Part shown: positions 17,161-26,936 of the stretch, piece after piece
How positions within the stretch are numbered: the first letter of the stretch is position 1
How the letters are laid out: each line of letters begins with the position of its first letter
Source: Lysinibacillus sp. KCTC 33748
GTDB taxonomy: Bacteria; Bacillota; Bacilli; Bacillales_A; Planococcaceae
NCBI RefSeq assembly: GCF_002237755.1
Contig: NZ_MWSJ01000001.1
Span: 551,737 to 615,736, forward strand
Length of the DNA stretch: 64,000 bases
Reading direction: 5' to 3'
Translations under genes and position numbers: made by a program
Notes under the pieces: generated by a model
Database searches by the model: none
The model's input: only the letters and a program-made list of their open reading frames with translations
Told to the model about the DNA's origin: nothing

Positions 17161-17387
17161 TGGTAGTGTCTGCCAAACATTCGCTGAAATAAGGTGAAGC
17201 ATCGGTGGATGTCACGGAATCGAAATGGAGTTATTAGGGGATGTTAGTATCGCATCCATGCGAAACGGCTGACTGACCTGCATCGGTAAAAACGCCACAT
17301 CCTGTGGCATTACCTAAATGACCGATATCGTGTTGGCTCTCAAGTAGGCCTGAGCGCAAAGTCGATTTCGGACGCAATTATGCTGAG
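17161..17387 (+). repeat. Family B palindromic repeat, copy B1
   Basis: About 227 bp upstream of panE, collinear with B2 (34463-34712). Contains GGATGTCACGGAATCG, the hairpin CGCATCCATGCG, the nested hairpin with core GCCACATCCTGTGGC at 17294-17308 inside TCGGTAA/TTACCTA, then CCGATATCGTGTTGG and GGACGCAATTATGC. Several stems carry single mismatches, so it is an older or decaying copy. Confidence 0.8.
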
Positions 17388-17444
17388 AGAGGGCGTTCTC
17401 TTATGTTTGATCGTTCGTTGTAAATGTAGGAGGTGTGATGTATT

Positions 17445-18347
17445 GTGGGTGTAACGATTATTGGTGCCGGGGCAGTAGGGCAATTAACGGCAAGTTTTAT
17501 AGCTGAGTCTGGTATATCTGTAACGTTGGTTGCGAGAAGGCAGGAACAGGTAGATGAACTTCATGCAAAGTATTTAACACGAGTGAATGTTGATGGAACG
17601 AAAACTGTACAAAAAGTTGCTTCAACTACGAAATTAGAGGAACTACCGCGACAAGATTTAATTGTAATTGCTGTTAAATACGGTCAATTACAAGAGCTAT
17701 ACAAACAATTATCTGCATTACCGAGTACGGTACCGTTGTTGTTTATGCAAAATGGATTGGCGCACTTTAACGAGGCACTACGTTTGCCGCAAAAGAATAT
17801 TGCTTTTTGTTCTGTAACATTTGGTGCTCAATTGATCAATCAGACAACTGTGCAACATAGAGGTGTAGGTGCTTGTAAAATTGCAATAGAGCGAGGGGAT
17901 AGTAATGCGTTTGCCGATTTGTTACAGCTAAGAAATTCCTTATATCCAGTTGAACTAGTTGCTAATGCGGAACAAATGTTATTTGAGAAAGCTGTATTCA
18001 ACTGCTTAATTAATCCATTAACGGCTATACTGCAACTGAAGAATGGAGAGTTAGTTACGAATAAGCAAGCGTTTCTATTAATGCAAACTCTTTATCGAGA
18101 ATTTACGGGAGCTTTTGAAGGCATAGAACAAACTATACCTTTTTTCAAGGTGATAGACTTATGTGAACAAACAGCAAGTAATACATCCTCTATGCTAGCG
18201 GATCGGGTGCAAGGAAGGAAAAGCGAAATTGACACGATTGCAGGAGTAATACTAGAAAAAGCTCTAGCGAATGGTCACGATTTGCCAACTTTACGTACTT
18301 TATATCACCAAGTACTTGCGATAGAGGAGAGCGGTGAAAGACGTTGA
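17445..18347 (+). CDS. panE: 2-dehydropantoate 2-reductase
   Basis: 300 aa. NADPH-dependent reduction of ketopantoate to pantoate, on the path to pantothenate and CoA. Seen: the Rossmann motif GAGAVG at 7-12, MQNGLAHFNEAL, the catalytic-lysine segment EKAVFNCLINPLTA, and SSMLADRVQGRKSEIDTIAG with the substrate-binding Asn/Ser/Glu region. Start GTG 17445, after AGGAGG at 17428-17433. B. subtilis has panE (ylbQ) in the same place. It overlaps the next gene by 4 bp. Confidence 0.92.
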   Translation: MGVTIIGAGAVGQLTASFIAESGISVTLVARRQEQVDELHAKYLTRVNVDGTKTVQKVASTTKLEELPRQDLIVIAVKYGQLQELYKQLSALPSTVPLLFMQNGLAHFNEALRLPQKNIAFCSVTFGAQLINQTTVQHRGVGACKIAIERGDSNAFADLLQLRNSLYPVELVANAEQMLFEKAVFNCLINPLTAILQLKNGELVTNKQAFLLMQTLYREFTGAFEGIEQTIPFFKVIDLCEQTASNTSSMLADRVQGRKSEIDTIAGVILEKALANGHDLPTLRTLYHQVLAIEESGERR

Positions 18348-18739
18348 AAGATTTTTTACATATTATGATAAGTGTCATTATTTTTTGTCCATTCCTCCTT
18401 TTTATGATTGTCTATTTATTTGGTCGAAAGGTTAAAATTCGAGGCACTCATGCTTTTGGAGTAGCATCGGACGTGACAACATTGTGTTTGTATTTTTCAG
18501 TACCGCTAGCAATTAGTGTGCTGTGGAATGTCGATGTTAGCGCACTATTAGTTACATTGACGGTAGTGATGGCAATAATTTTTACATATATTGATTGGCG
18601 AACAAAAAAGGAAATTGAAGTAAAACCGCTACTTAGGAAAATTTGGCGCTTTCAATTTTTAGTACTAAGTACGGCGTATATTGTTATTTGTTTAGTAGGT
18701 GTTATACGATCTGTTATAGAATATTTACAGGCAGTCTAA
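18344..18739 (+). CDS. DUF3397 membrane protein
   Basis: 131 aa with four hydrophobic helices (about 5-27, 43-60, 65-82, 102-124) and a short basic loop. DUF3397 proteins sit between panE and bshC in many Bacillales; function unknown. The TTG start at 18344 overlaps the panE stop (TTGA), so translation is probably coupled. The 220-bp gap that follows shows no gene. Confidence 0.8.
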   Translation: MKDFLHIMISVIIFCPFLLFMIVYLFGRKVKIRGTHAFGVASDVTTLCLYFSVPLAISVLWNVDVSALLVTLTVVMAIIFTYIDWRTKKEIEVKPLLRKIWRFQFLVLSTAYIVICLVGVIRSVIEYLQAV

Positions 18740-18959
18740 GCATTTTCTTTTCATGTTGAAGCCATAAGCGTTAAAATAATAGCATTATAAATTGTTTTTT
18801 TAAGTAATAACTCTAGATGTGCAAAAATGAAGTGAAATTCCAAAGTACTTAAACGTTTGAGGTTTGTTGAAAATTGTACCTTAACTTTTTTCTGGGAGTT
18901 TATTTTATTTTGCTTATTAAAGAGTAAGAAGATGATTTAGGTAGAGGAGTTTGTGTTAA

Positions 18960-20576
18960 ATGAAACTGGAGTCAATCCAAGTACCCATAAAAAATCGTTT
19001 GCTAGCAGATTATTGGTCACCGAATACTGCCATCCATGAGTTTTTTGAATACGAATATAACGATAAATCTTTTGAGAAACGTGCGCAATATCTAGATCAG
19101 CAGGCGTATGATCAAAAAGAATTAACAGCCATCATACGTCAATTTATGGAGCCTCTTGGTATTTCGAAGAAAGCGAATGAACATTTGCAACAACTAGAGC
19201 AAGGAGCTGTTACGGTTGTTGGTGGGCAACAAGCAGGTATCTTAACAGGCCCTCTTTACTCGGTGCATAAGGCGATTTCGGTTATAGCATTAGCGAAAGA
19301 GCAAAGTGTAAAGCTACAGCGACCAGTTGTTCCTGTTTTTTGGATAGCTGGAGAAGATCATGATTTAGAGGAAATTAACCATACGTATACAGTGCATGGT
19401 GTAGATATTAAAAAACGTGCATACAGTGAACGCTCAAGACGTAAAACAATGGCTTCTGAAACAAGAATAAACAAAGAATCCATGACACAATTAATAAATA
19501 CTATTGTGAAGGATATGGGTGAAACAGAATTCACTGAAATGCTTATTAAACAATTAGTAGATACTCTAAATAAGAGTGAAACGTTTACGGACTTCTTTGC
19601 GCAACTTATGAACCACTTGTTTAAAGATGAAGGTTTATTGATGATAGATGCAGCGGACTTTAAATTCCGTCAATATGAGAGTGGGAATTTTACCCGTATC
19701 ATTCATAAAAATGAAGAAATTGCTAGAGTGGTAACGGAGAGGGAAGCGGAGCTTGAACGTGCAGGTTATGGCCAGCCTATTTTGGCAACAAACGAAGCGG
19801 CCAATTTATTTTATGTAGAAGATGAAGAGCGTCTTCTTTTAGAAAGAAAAAATCAGCATTTTGTCAATCTAGCTGCAAATATCAAACTATCTCGTGAAGA
19901 AGTTTTAAAAATTGCTGAAGAACACCCTGAGCAGTTAAGTAATAACGTTGTGACGCGTCCGTTAATGCAGGAAATGACATTGCCTGTGCTAGCATTTGTT
20001 GGTGGACCAGGGGAGCTTGCCTACTGGGCGACATTGAAGGATGCATTTTCTGTATTAGGCTTACAAATGCCGATTTTTGCTCCACGCCTTCATATTACAC
20101 TTGTTACACGTCACGTAGAACAACTTTTACGTGAATATCGTTTAACTGTTGCTGAAGTTTGGGATGGTAAAGTATTGCAACTTAAAGAGCAGTATATTGC
20201 TGACGTACAGGACACTGAAGCGAAGCGTCAAATTCAAACGATGCAACGAGACCTTTTAGAAAAATATGATGCACTTCAACTTTATTTAGAAGAACAACAG
20301 CTATTATTAGATAAAATACTTGAGAAAAATAAAGAGAATCACCTAAAGCAATTTGAGTATTTACAGCAAAAGGTTGAACAAACTGTTCTTAACAAGCATG
20401 AAACGACGATCCGAAAATTTATGACGTTACAAAATGAGCTGTATCCAAATGAGGGATTCCAGGAAAGAACTTATAGTCCGTATCAATATTTTAATGAGTT
20501 TGGACCTATGTTAATTACTGAAATGTTGAAACAAAATTATAGCGTTGGCAATCACCACTATATAATTTATTTATAA
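18960..20576 (+). CDS. bshC: Bacillithiol biosynthesis cysteine-adding enzyme BshC
   Basis: 538 aa, normal for YllA/BshC. It catalyses or supports addition of cysteine to GlcN-malate, the last step of bacillithiol synthesis. Seen: VTVVGGQQAGILTGPLYSVHKAISVI, PVFWIAGEDHDLEEINHTY, FVGGPGELAYWATLKDAFSVLG, and a long C-terminal coiled coil (about 400-485) ending near YQYFNEFGP. ATG 18960 follows GAGGAG. Monocistronic, with a terminator at 20660; the dcw cluster begins after it, as in B. subtilis. Confidence 0.94.
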   Translation: MKLESIQVPIKNRLLADYWSPNTAIHEFFEYEYNDKSFEKRAQYLDQQAYDQKELTAIIRQFMEPLGISKKANEHLQQLEQGAVTVVGGQQAGILTGPLYSVHKAISVIALAKEQSVKLQRPVVPVFWIAGEDHDLEEINHTYTVHGVDIKKRAYSERSRRKTMASETRINKESMTQLINTIVKDMGETEFTEMLIKQLVDTLNKSETFTDFFAQLMNHLFKDEGLLMIDAADFKFRQYESGNFTRIIHKNEEIARVVTEREAELERAGYGQPILATNEAANLFYVEDEERLLLERKNQHFVNLAANIKLSREEVLKIAEEHPEQLSNNVVTRPLMQEMTLPVLAFVGGPGELAYWATLKDAFSVLGLQMPIFAPRLHITLVTRHVEQLLREYRLTVAEVWDGKVLQLKEQYIADVQDTEAKRQIQTMQRDLLEKYDALQLYLEEQQLLLDKILEKNKENHLKQFEYLQQKVEQTVLNKHETTIRKFMTLQNELYPNEGFQERTYSPYQYFNEFGPMLITEMLKQNYSVGNHHYIIYL

Positions 20577-20659
20577 TCCAATATTTGTATCTATATACCT
20601 AATTAACAATTTGATACAATGTGAATTTGATGGATAATGTCGATATAAATAGTAAATAG

Positions 20660-20693
20660 AGAGCTATCCTACTAAGGGTAGCTCTTTTTTTGA
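20660..20693 (+). terminator. Terminator after bshC
   Basis: GAGCTATCC / GGGTAGCTC stem with TTTTTTT after it. Confidence 0.85.
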
Positions 20694-20774
20694 GTCATTT
20701 AGCATAGTTTCAATAATTTGTTAAAGGCCTAATCACACATTAATTGTTAAAATGTCAAGTTTTTTTTAAAAAAA

Positions 20775-20818
20775 GTGGAGGAAAGTGGGGGGATGTGGTA
20801 CATTATTTAATAAAGTGG
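20775..20818 (+). promoter_or_regulatory. MraZ operator: GTGG repeats at 10-bp spacing
   Basis: GTGG at 20775, 20785 and 20795, exactly one helical turn apart, and a fourth at 20815 within the mraZ ribosome-binding region. MraZ is known to bind direct TGGG-type repeats with about 5-nt gaps upstream of its own gene in E. coli, Mycoplasma and Bacillus. The site would let MraZ repress the dcw operon. No clean -35/-10 pair was identified. Confidence 0.75.
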
Positions 20819-20828
20819 GGTGAATAGC

Positions 20829-21260
20829 ATGTTCATGGGAGAATATCAACACTCTGTTGATGCAAAAGGACGATTAATCGTGCCCGCAAAATTTCGTGAA
20901 GCCTTAGGTGAAACGTTTGTTGTAACACGCGGACTTGATAATTGTTTATTTGGCTATCCTATGGATGAATGGCGAAAACTCGAAGAAAAATTAAAGGGCT
21001 TACCGATGACCAAAAAAGATACACGTGCATTTGCAAGGTTTTTCTTTTCTGGAGCAACGGAAGTAGAGATAGACAAGCAGGGGCGCATTAACATTCCTTC
21101 AACTCTAATGCAGCATGCACATCTTGTGAAAGAATGTGTCGTGTTAGGAGTTTCGAATCGGATTGAAGTATGGGCGAAAGATGCTTGGGAGACTTACTTT
21201 AGTGAGTCGGAGCAATCCTTTAATGAAATTGCAGAAAATATGATTGGCTTTGATTTTTAA
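20829..21260 (+). CDS. mraZ: Transcriptional regulator MraZ
   Basis: 143 aa, begins [24 protein letters not shown]. Two AbrB-like swapped-hairpin halves, each with the DxxGR motif (DAKGR at about 12-16, DKQGR at about 83-87). Cytoplasmic ring-forming DNA-binding protein that controls the division cluster. The start is the second in-frame candidate (20829), after GGGGTG; the GTG at 20820 is part of that site. First gene of the dcw operon. Confidence 0.96.
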   Translation: MFMGEYQHSVDAKGRLIVPAKFREALGETFVVTRGLDNCLFGYPMDEWRKLEEKLKGLPMTKKDTRAFARFFFSGATEVEIDKQGRINIPSTLMQHAHLVKECVVLGVSNRIEVWAKDAWETYFSESEQSFNEIAENMIGFDF

Positions 21261-21319
21261 CTTTTTTAGACACTTAAGTGTCAGCTAGATGAAGTTAAGG
21301 CCTGAAGGGAGCGAGTGGT

Positions 21320-22270
21320 ATGTTCGATCATACAACCGTGTTATTAAGAGAAACAGTTGATGGGTTGAACATCGATCCTGATGGTGTGTATGTGGACTGT
21401 ACGTTAGGTGGAGCAGGACACAGTGAATATTTAGTACAACAATTATCTGAAAAAGGTCGTTTAATTTGCTTTGATCAAGATATGACAGCTATTAACAATG
21501 CAAAAATTCGATTGGCGCCATATATTGAACGTGTGACATTTGTTCATTCGAATTTCCGCTATTTAAAAGAAGAGCTATTGGCGATTGGTATTGAGCAAGT
21601 TGATGGTGTTTTATATGATTTAGGCGTATCTTCGCCACAGCTTGATACACCAGAACGAGGCTTTAGTTATCACCACGATGCACCTTTAGATATGCGCATG
21701 GATCAAACGGCATCCCTTACAGCATTTCACGTCGTAAATGAATGGGCATATGAAGATTTAGTACGTATATTTTTCCGTTATGGGGAAGAGAAATTTTCAA
21801 AACAAGTTGCTCGTAAAATCGAAGAGGCACGTAAGGCAGCACCGATTGAATCAACTGGCCAACTTGTAGAACTTATTAAAGAGGGTATTCCAGCAGCGGC
21901 ACGCCGTAAAGGTGGACATCCAGCGAAGCGCATATTCCAGGCAATACGAATTGCTGTTAACGATGAGCTAGGCGCAGCAGAGGATTCATTAGTCGATGCG
22001 ATTGATATGATAAACGTAGGTGGACGCATTAGTGTCATTACGTTCCATTCATTGGAGGACCGCCTATGCAAGACTATTTTTAAGGAAGCGTCATCATTAC
22101 CGGAATTACCACCGAATTTACCAGTAATTCCTGATAACATGAAGCCAACTTTAAAGCTTATCTCGAGAAAGCCGATCGTTCCTTCTGATGAAGAACTAGC
22201 TGTAAACAATCGCGCCCGCTCAGCAAAGCTTAGAGTGGTAGAGAAAATTAACGACAAAGGGAGTGAGTAA
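21320..22270 (+). CDS. rsmH: 16S rRNA m4C1402 methyltransferase RsmH
   Basis: 316 aa. SAM-dependent N4-methylation of C1402 in the P site of 16S rRNA. Seen: [13 protein letters not shown], the SAM loop [19 protein letters not shown] segment, [15 protein letters not shown], and [15 protein letters not shown] 21320 follows AAGGGAGCGAG. Directly followed by ftsL with no gap. Confidence 0.96.
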   Translation: MFDHTTVLLRETVDGLNIDPDGVYVDCTLGGAGHSEYLVQQLSEKGRLICFDQDMTAINNAKIRLAPYIERVTFVHSNFRYLKEELLAIGIEQVDGVLYDLGVSSPQLDTPERGFSYHHDAPLDMRMDQTASLTAFHVVNEWAYEDLVRIFFRYGEEKFSKQVARKIEEARKAAPIESTGQLVELIKEGIPAAARRKGGHPAKRIFQAIRIAVNDELGAAEDSLVDAIDMINVGGRISVITFHSLEDRLCKTIFKEASSLPELPPNLPVIPDNMKPTLKLISRKPIVPSDEELAVNNRARSAKLRVVEKINDKGSE

Positions 22271-22639
22271 ATGGCAGCAGTTCGTGTAAGGCAGCACCAG
22301 CAACAGCAAGTGCAACAACCAATAACACCCCCTAGCCCACAACCCACTATCAAACGTCGTAAAAAATCGAACCAGAAGTTTGAAAAAACAATGCTAATTG
22401 CTTTAGTTAGCATTATCGCTGTAATGTCAGTACTAGTGTTAAATAAGCAAGCAGCCATTCAGACAACCAGCATGGACATTCAAAAAATCGAAACTGAAGC
22501 AGAAGAGATTACTAAACAGAATGTTGACTTGACAGTTCATGTAAGTGAGCTGTCTACATTCGACAACATATGGAACAAAGCTAAAGAACTCGGTTTAACT
22601 CAAAATGAGAAAAATGTAAAGGTAGTGCCGGGAGAATGA
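22271..22639 (+). CDS. ftsL: Cell division protein FtsL
   Basis: 122 aa. Bitopic divisome protein that pairs with DivIC and DivIB. Layout: a Gln/Pro-rich cytoplasmic N-terminus (RQHQQQQVQQPITPPSP), a basic stretch, one transmembrane helix (about 40-57), and an extracellular coiled coil (about 60-110). Overlaps pbpB by 4 bp (ATGA). The Q-rich N-terminus recurs in SepF and FtsZ linkers. Confidence 0.9.
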   Translation: MAAVRVRQHQQQQVQQPITPPSPQPTIKRRKKSNQKFEKTMLIALVSIIAVMSVLVLNKQAAIQTTSMDIQKIETEAEEITKQNVDLTVHVSELSTFDNIWNKAKELGLTQNEKNVKVVPGE

Positions 22640-24837
22640 AAAAAAAGAGATTTCGATTCCAATGGGGAGCCTTTCTATTATTTATTTTTTATGGAGGGCT
22701 CTTTTTTCTATTGTTCACGAGAATGGTGACGTTACAAGCGACAGGTGAAGTGAAAGGTCAAGAGCTTGCGGCAAAGGCAGCTGCAAAATATAGCAAAGAA
22801 AGTGTAATAACAGCAAATCGGGGAAAAATTTTTGATGCAAAAGGACAAATTATTGCGGAGGATACACTTAGTTATCGACTAATCGCAATTGTCAATAAAG
22901 AGGCCACGACGAATTCAAAAAAACCTCGACATGTAGTAGATCCAGATAAAACTGCAAAAATATTAGCAGAATATATCCCTATGGACGAAAAAAAAATCTA
23001 TCAACAGCTTACTAGAGTAAAAGATGATGGCGAAAAGCCTTATCAAGTTGAATTTGGCGGTGCGGGACGTGGATTAAGTCATGAGACGATGAGTAAAATT
23101 AAAGAAGAAAATTTACCAGGGATTTTATTTGTAAATGATTTAAAACGTTATTATCCAAATGGTATCTTTGCCTCACACTTAATTGGTTTCGCACTAAAAG
23201 AGGAAAATAAGGATGGTACGCTTACAACAAAAGGGAAAATGGGTTTGGAGCTTACCTACAACAAAGAACTAACTGGAAAAGACGGTAAGGTAGAATATGA
23301 GACAGATGCTTTCAGTTATTTATTACCGAATAGTGAAAAAATGGTGACGCCTGCCGAAAATGGTGATGACATTTATTTAACACTTGATAAAACAATTCAA
23401 AGCTTTTTAGAGGAAAAGATGACAGAGGTTGAAAAGGAATATAACCCTGAAGCGATGACAGCTATTATTGCGCGTCCAAAAACCGGGGAAATCTTAGCGA
23501 TGTCACAGCGACCTACGTTTAATCCTGATACACGTGAAGGCGATAATATGAAGTGGCTGAACGAGGCTATTGAAGAGACTATAGAACCAGGCTCGACGAT
23601 GAAAACGTTCACACTCGCTTCTGCTATTGATACAGGGGCTTGGGATCCAAATGCTTACTATCCATCAGGTCAATACAGAGTCCATGATCGTGTAATTAAA
23701 GACTACAATAAAGTTGGTTGGGGGTATATTACTTATTTACAAGGCTTCCAACGTTCATCCAATACTGCAATGGCACACTTATTAAAGCTAATTGGTGAGG
23801 AAGAATTTTTTGAATATTTAGATCGATTTGGTTTTGGTAAAAAAACAGGTATTGATTTACCGAATGAAGCATCAGGAAAACTTTTATCGAATTACCCAGT
23901 GGAACGAGTGACAACAACGTTCGGTCAAGGTTCTACGGTAACGCCGATTCAATTAATTCAAGCATTGACAGCGATTGCGAATGACGGGAAAATGATGCAA
24001 CCGTATGTGATTGATCGTATTGTTGACCCTTCGACAGGAAAAACGATTAAAAAGCATGAGCCGGTTGTAAAGGGAAAACCAGTTTCAGCCGACACAGCGA
24101 AACAAGTAAAAGAAATCCTTGCCTCTACGTTAACAGCTGAGAAAGGTTCGGCGACGGATTTTGTTCTTGATGAATATGAAGTTGCAGGGAAAACAGGTAC
24201 TGCCCAAATTCCTTTAGGAAATGGTAGGTATTCATGGGGATCAAATGAATTTCTATATTCTTTCTTAGGGATGGCTCCTGTAGATGACCCTCAGCTCATT
24301 ATGTATGTCTCCATAAAAAGGCCAAAGTTAAAAGGTGAAGCTGGTTCTATACCAGTTTCGAAAGTATTTAATCCTGTTATGTTAAATAGTTTAAAGTATT
24401 TAAATGTTAACCCGGAAGATGTAAAGCAAGTTGATGATACTAAGATACAAGATTACACAGGTCAAAGTGCTGAAGCTATACAAGTAGAGCTTCAGAATGA
24501 TGGTCTGCAGCCAATTATTGTTGGTGGTGGCGGTAAAATTATTGACCAATATCCTAAAGGTCCACAGAAACTTGTGAAAGGTAATTTTGTGTTTTTAAAG
24601 ACAGCAGGCGATGTAGTACTTCCGGACTTCACTAACTGGTCGTTGCGTAATGTACTTGCTTTTAAGGCATTGGCAGAGTTAGAACTTGAAGTCGTTGGGG
24701 AGGGCTTTGTAGCTAGTCAGAGCATTTCGGCAGGTACTGTAATTTCAGATCGTTCACCGATTGTCGTGAAGCTGAAAACGCCAGCTGAAAGCTTTATCAA
24801 AGATGTAGAGGCCCCAACTGAGGGTGAAACGGAATAA
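22636..24837 (+). CDS. pbpB: Division transpeptidase PBP2B (FtsI-type)
   Basis: 733 aa, class B penicillin-binding protein that cross-links septal peptidoglycan. N-terminal membrane helix (about 9-30), dimerisation domain, transpeptidase domain with S320-TM-K323, S374-S-N376 and K519-TGT, then two C-terminal PASTA-like domains (about 600-725). ATG 22636 is translationally coupled to ftsL. Partner of the SEDS protein in septal wall synthesis. An acidic tail ends the protein. Confidence 0.95.
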   Translation: MKKKRFRFQWGAFLLFIFYGGLFFLLFTRMVTLQATGEVKGQELAAKAAAKYSKESVITANRGKIFDAKGQIIAEDTLSYRLIAIVNKEATTNSKKPRHVVDPDKTAKILAEYIPMDEKKIYQQLTRVKDDGEKPYQVEFGGAGRGLSHETMSKIKEENLPGILFVNDLKRYYPNGIFASHLIGFALKEENKDGTLTTKGKMGLELTYNKELTGKDGKVEYETDAFSYLLPNSEKMVTPAENGDDIYLTLDKTIQSFLEEKMTEVEKEYNPEAMTAIIARPKTGEILAMSQRPTFNPDTREGDNMKWLNEAIEETIEPGSTMKTFTLASAIDTGAWDPNAYYPSGQYRVHDRVIKDYNKVGWGYITYLQGFQRSSNTAMAHLLKLIGEEEFFEYLDRFGFGKKTGIDLPNEASGKLLSNYPVERVTTTFGQGSTVTPIQLIQALTAIANDGKMMQPYVIDRIVDPSTGKTIKKHEPVVKGKPVSADTAKQVKEILASTLTAEKGSATDFVLDEYEVAGKTGTAQIPLGNGRYSWGSNEFLYSFLGMAPVDDPQLIMYVSIKRPKLKGEAGSIPVSKVFNPVMLNSLKYLNVNPEDVKQVDDTKIQDYTGQSAEAIQVELQNDGLQPIIVGGGGKIIDQYPKGPQKLVKGNFVFLKTAGDVVLPDFTNWSLRNVLAFKALAELELEVVGEGFVASQSISAGTVISDRSPIVVKLKTPAESFIKDVEAPTEGETE

Positions 24838-24895
24838 AGACTGAATAGAAGCCCACTTTATTTCATACGTTGTAAAAAACAAGGTGTGATGTCGA

Positions 24896-26812
24896 ATGAA
24901 GTGGATTTCTATCCATTCCAAAAAGCGTTTGCGTGTTTTATATGTATTGTTTATGTTTGTAGTCGCTGCGATTATTATTAGGCTTTTCTTCTTGCAAGTA
25001 TTAGATCAAAAAGAACTGACAAAGAAAGCCGAAGAGAATTGGGACCGTGAAATTCCTTTTGCCAATGAGCGAGGGCATATTACTGACCGTAAGGGGAAAA
25101 ATATTGTCACAAATAAGCTTGCACCAACTTTATATTTCATGCCTTCTCAAAGTAAGGATATTGAAGGTGCAGCGGCAAAAATTGCACAAGTTTTAGGTGT
25201 AGATGAACAAAAGCTTTTGGAAAAAATGAAGAAGAAAGTGTACTTAGTAAAGCTGGCACCTGAAGGAAAAAATATTCCTTATGAAAAAGCAGTGGAGTTA
25301 CAAGCTATGCAGATTGAAGGATTATATAGTGGTGTCGATTATTCAAGGGATTATCCATACGGTACCCTATTATCTCGTTTTTTAGGTTTCACAGGCTATG
25401 ATGCACAAGGTTTAGCGGGAATTGAATATGAATACGATAAGCTGTTACAGGCTAATTCTTCGGCTATACGAATCTTTACAGACGCGAAAGGGAATAATTT
25501 ACCGAATGTAAAGAGTGCCTGGAAGGCTGGTGAAGATGGCGCAACGGTCGAGCTAACGATAGATGTAGATGTACAACAGGTCGTTGAACGTGAATTATCA
25601 CAGGCGATGAAGCGTTATGATGCTGACCAAGCAATGGCCATTGCCATGAATCCAAACAATGGCGAAATTTTAGCATTAGCCTCATACCCTACTTTCAATC
25701 CAGCAGAATATCAAACGGTAGAGCCAGCAATCTACAATCGAAATTTACCTGTTTGGATGACATATGAGCCGGGGTCAACGTTCAAAATTATAACTCTTAG
25801 TGCTGCTTTAGAAGAAAATGTAGTGGATTTAGAGAAGGATACTTTTTATGATCCAGGCTATTCAATGGTTGCAGGAGCACGATTGCGTTGTTGGAAGCGA
25901 GAAGGTCATGGATCTGAAACCTTCCTTGAAGTGGTAGAAAATTCTTGTAACCCAGGCTTTATTGAATTAGGTCAGCGAATAGGTAATGAAAAACTACTAC
26001 AATATGTTAAAGATTTTGGTTTTGGTACAAAAACAGGTTCTAACATTGCTGGTGAGTCTTCAGGGATTTTATTTTCCAAGGACGCTTTTGGACCTGTTGA
26101 GCAGGCTACAACTTCATTTGGCCAAGGGGTCGCCGTTACACCAATTCAACAAGTGCAAGCAGTAGCCGCAGCAATAAATGGGGGCAAGCTGTATACGCCA
26201 TATGTTGTGAAAAAGATTTTTAACCCTAATACTGGGGACGTTATAAAAGAGACTAAACCAGAAGTTAAAAAACAAGTTATTCGTGAGGAGACGTCTGCAA
26301 AGGTTCGAGGTGCATTAGAATCTGTTGTCGCAAAGGGCTCAGGACGGCAAGCTTACCGAGATGGATTACGAATCGGTGGTAAAACAGGTACGGCACAAAA
26401 GGTAGAGAATGGCCGTTATAAAGACGGCGAATACATCGTATCGTTTATTGGCTTCGCACCTGCGGATAATCCGGAAATTGTCGTTTATGTAGCAGTAGAT
26501 AACCCGAAAAAGGGAACACAGTTTGGCGGTGTGATAGCAGCTCCAATCGTTGGTCAAATTATTGAAGATATTGCACCTTTTGTTGGCATTGAAAAATCGA
26601 AGGAACAGCTCGAAAAAGATTATCGATGGGGTGACCCAATCACTGTGAAGGTACCAAGTTTTATTGGTCAAACGAAGGACGATATTGCCAAGCAACATTA
26701 TCCATTCCGCATTGTATGGCATGGGGAAGGGACTAAAATTGGCAATCAGCTGCCTGAAGTGGATAGTGTTATCAAACAAGATGGCACCATTCATCTTTAT
26801 TTAGAAAACTAA
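24896..26812 (+). CDS. spoVD: Sporulation-specific penicillin-binding protein SpoVD
   Basis: 638 aa. Transpeptidase for spore cortex peptidoglycan in the outer forespore membrane, partner of SpoVE. Membrane helix about 12-32; active site S294-TFK; SxN motif S350-C-N352; KTGT near 496; one C-terminal PASTA domain. Cys332 and Cys351 fall at the same positions as the redox-controlled pair of B. subtilis SpoVD, which the thiol-disulfide protein StoA reduces; this conservation suggests the same switch. It follows pbpB by 58 bp. The next gene should be murE but is mraY. Confidence 0.93.
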   Translation: MKWISIHSKKRLRVLYVLFMFVVAAIIIRLFFLQVLDQKELTKKAEENWDREIPFANERGHITDRKGKNIVTNKLAPTLYFMPSQSKDIEGAAAKIAQVLGVDEQKLLEKMKKKVYLVKLAPEGKNIPYEKAVELQAMQIEGLYSGVDYSRDYPYGTLLSRFLGFTGYDAQGLAGIEYEYDKLLQANSSAIRIFTDAKGNNLPNVKSAWKAGEDGATVELTIDVDVQQVVERELSQAMKRYDADQAMAIAMNPNNGEILALASYPTFNPAEYQTVEPAIYNRNLPVWMTYEPGSTFKIITLSAALEENVVDLEKDTFYDPGYSMVAGARLRCWKREGHGSETFLEVVENSCNPGFIELGQRIGNEKLLQYVKDFGFGTKTGSNIAGESSGILFSKDAFGPVEQATTSFGQGVAVTPIQQVQAVAAAINGGKLYTPYVVKKIFNPNTGDVIKETKPEVKKQVIREETSAKVRGALESVVAKGSGRQAYRDGLRIGGKTGTAQKVENGRYKDGEYIVSFIGFAPADNPEIVVYVAVDNPKKGTQFGGVIAAPIVGQIIEDIAPFVGIEKSKEQLEKDYRWGDPITVKVPSFIGQTKDDIAKQHYPFRIVWHGEGTKIGNQLPEVDSVIKQDGTIHLYLEN

Positions 26813-26936
26813 TTAACTTTACCTTTAAAAAATGGGAAAGAACCACTATTATTATGAAGGGTAGTAATAAATACATGAAAGTTTGTGCTTTTTTCTTCAA
26901 GAAGAAAGTGAAACAAGATTTAAAGGAGATTTTTCA
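26813..26936 (+). other. spoVD-mraY gap, the usual murE position
   Basis: 124 bp with no open frame of murE type and no visible remnant. A complete murE-type gene lies at 1335-2810 instead. Confidence 0.7.

Noticed and set aside
21778..22458. 226-codon minus-strand frame opposite rsmH and ftsL
   Set aside because: Shadow of two well-supported conserved genes on the other strand.
26813..26936. Remnant of murE between spoVD and mraY
   Set aside because: No ligase motif or similarity to the murE at 1335 could be read in any frame of the 124-bp gap.
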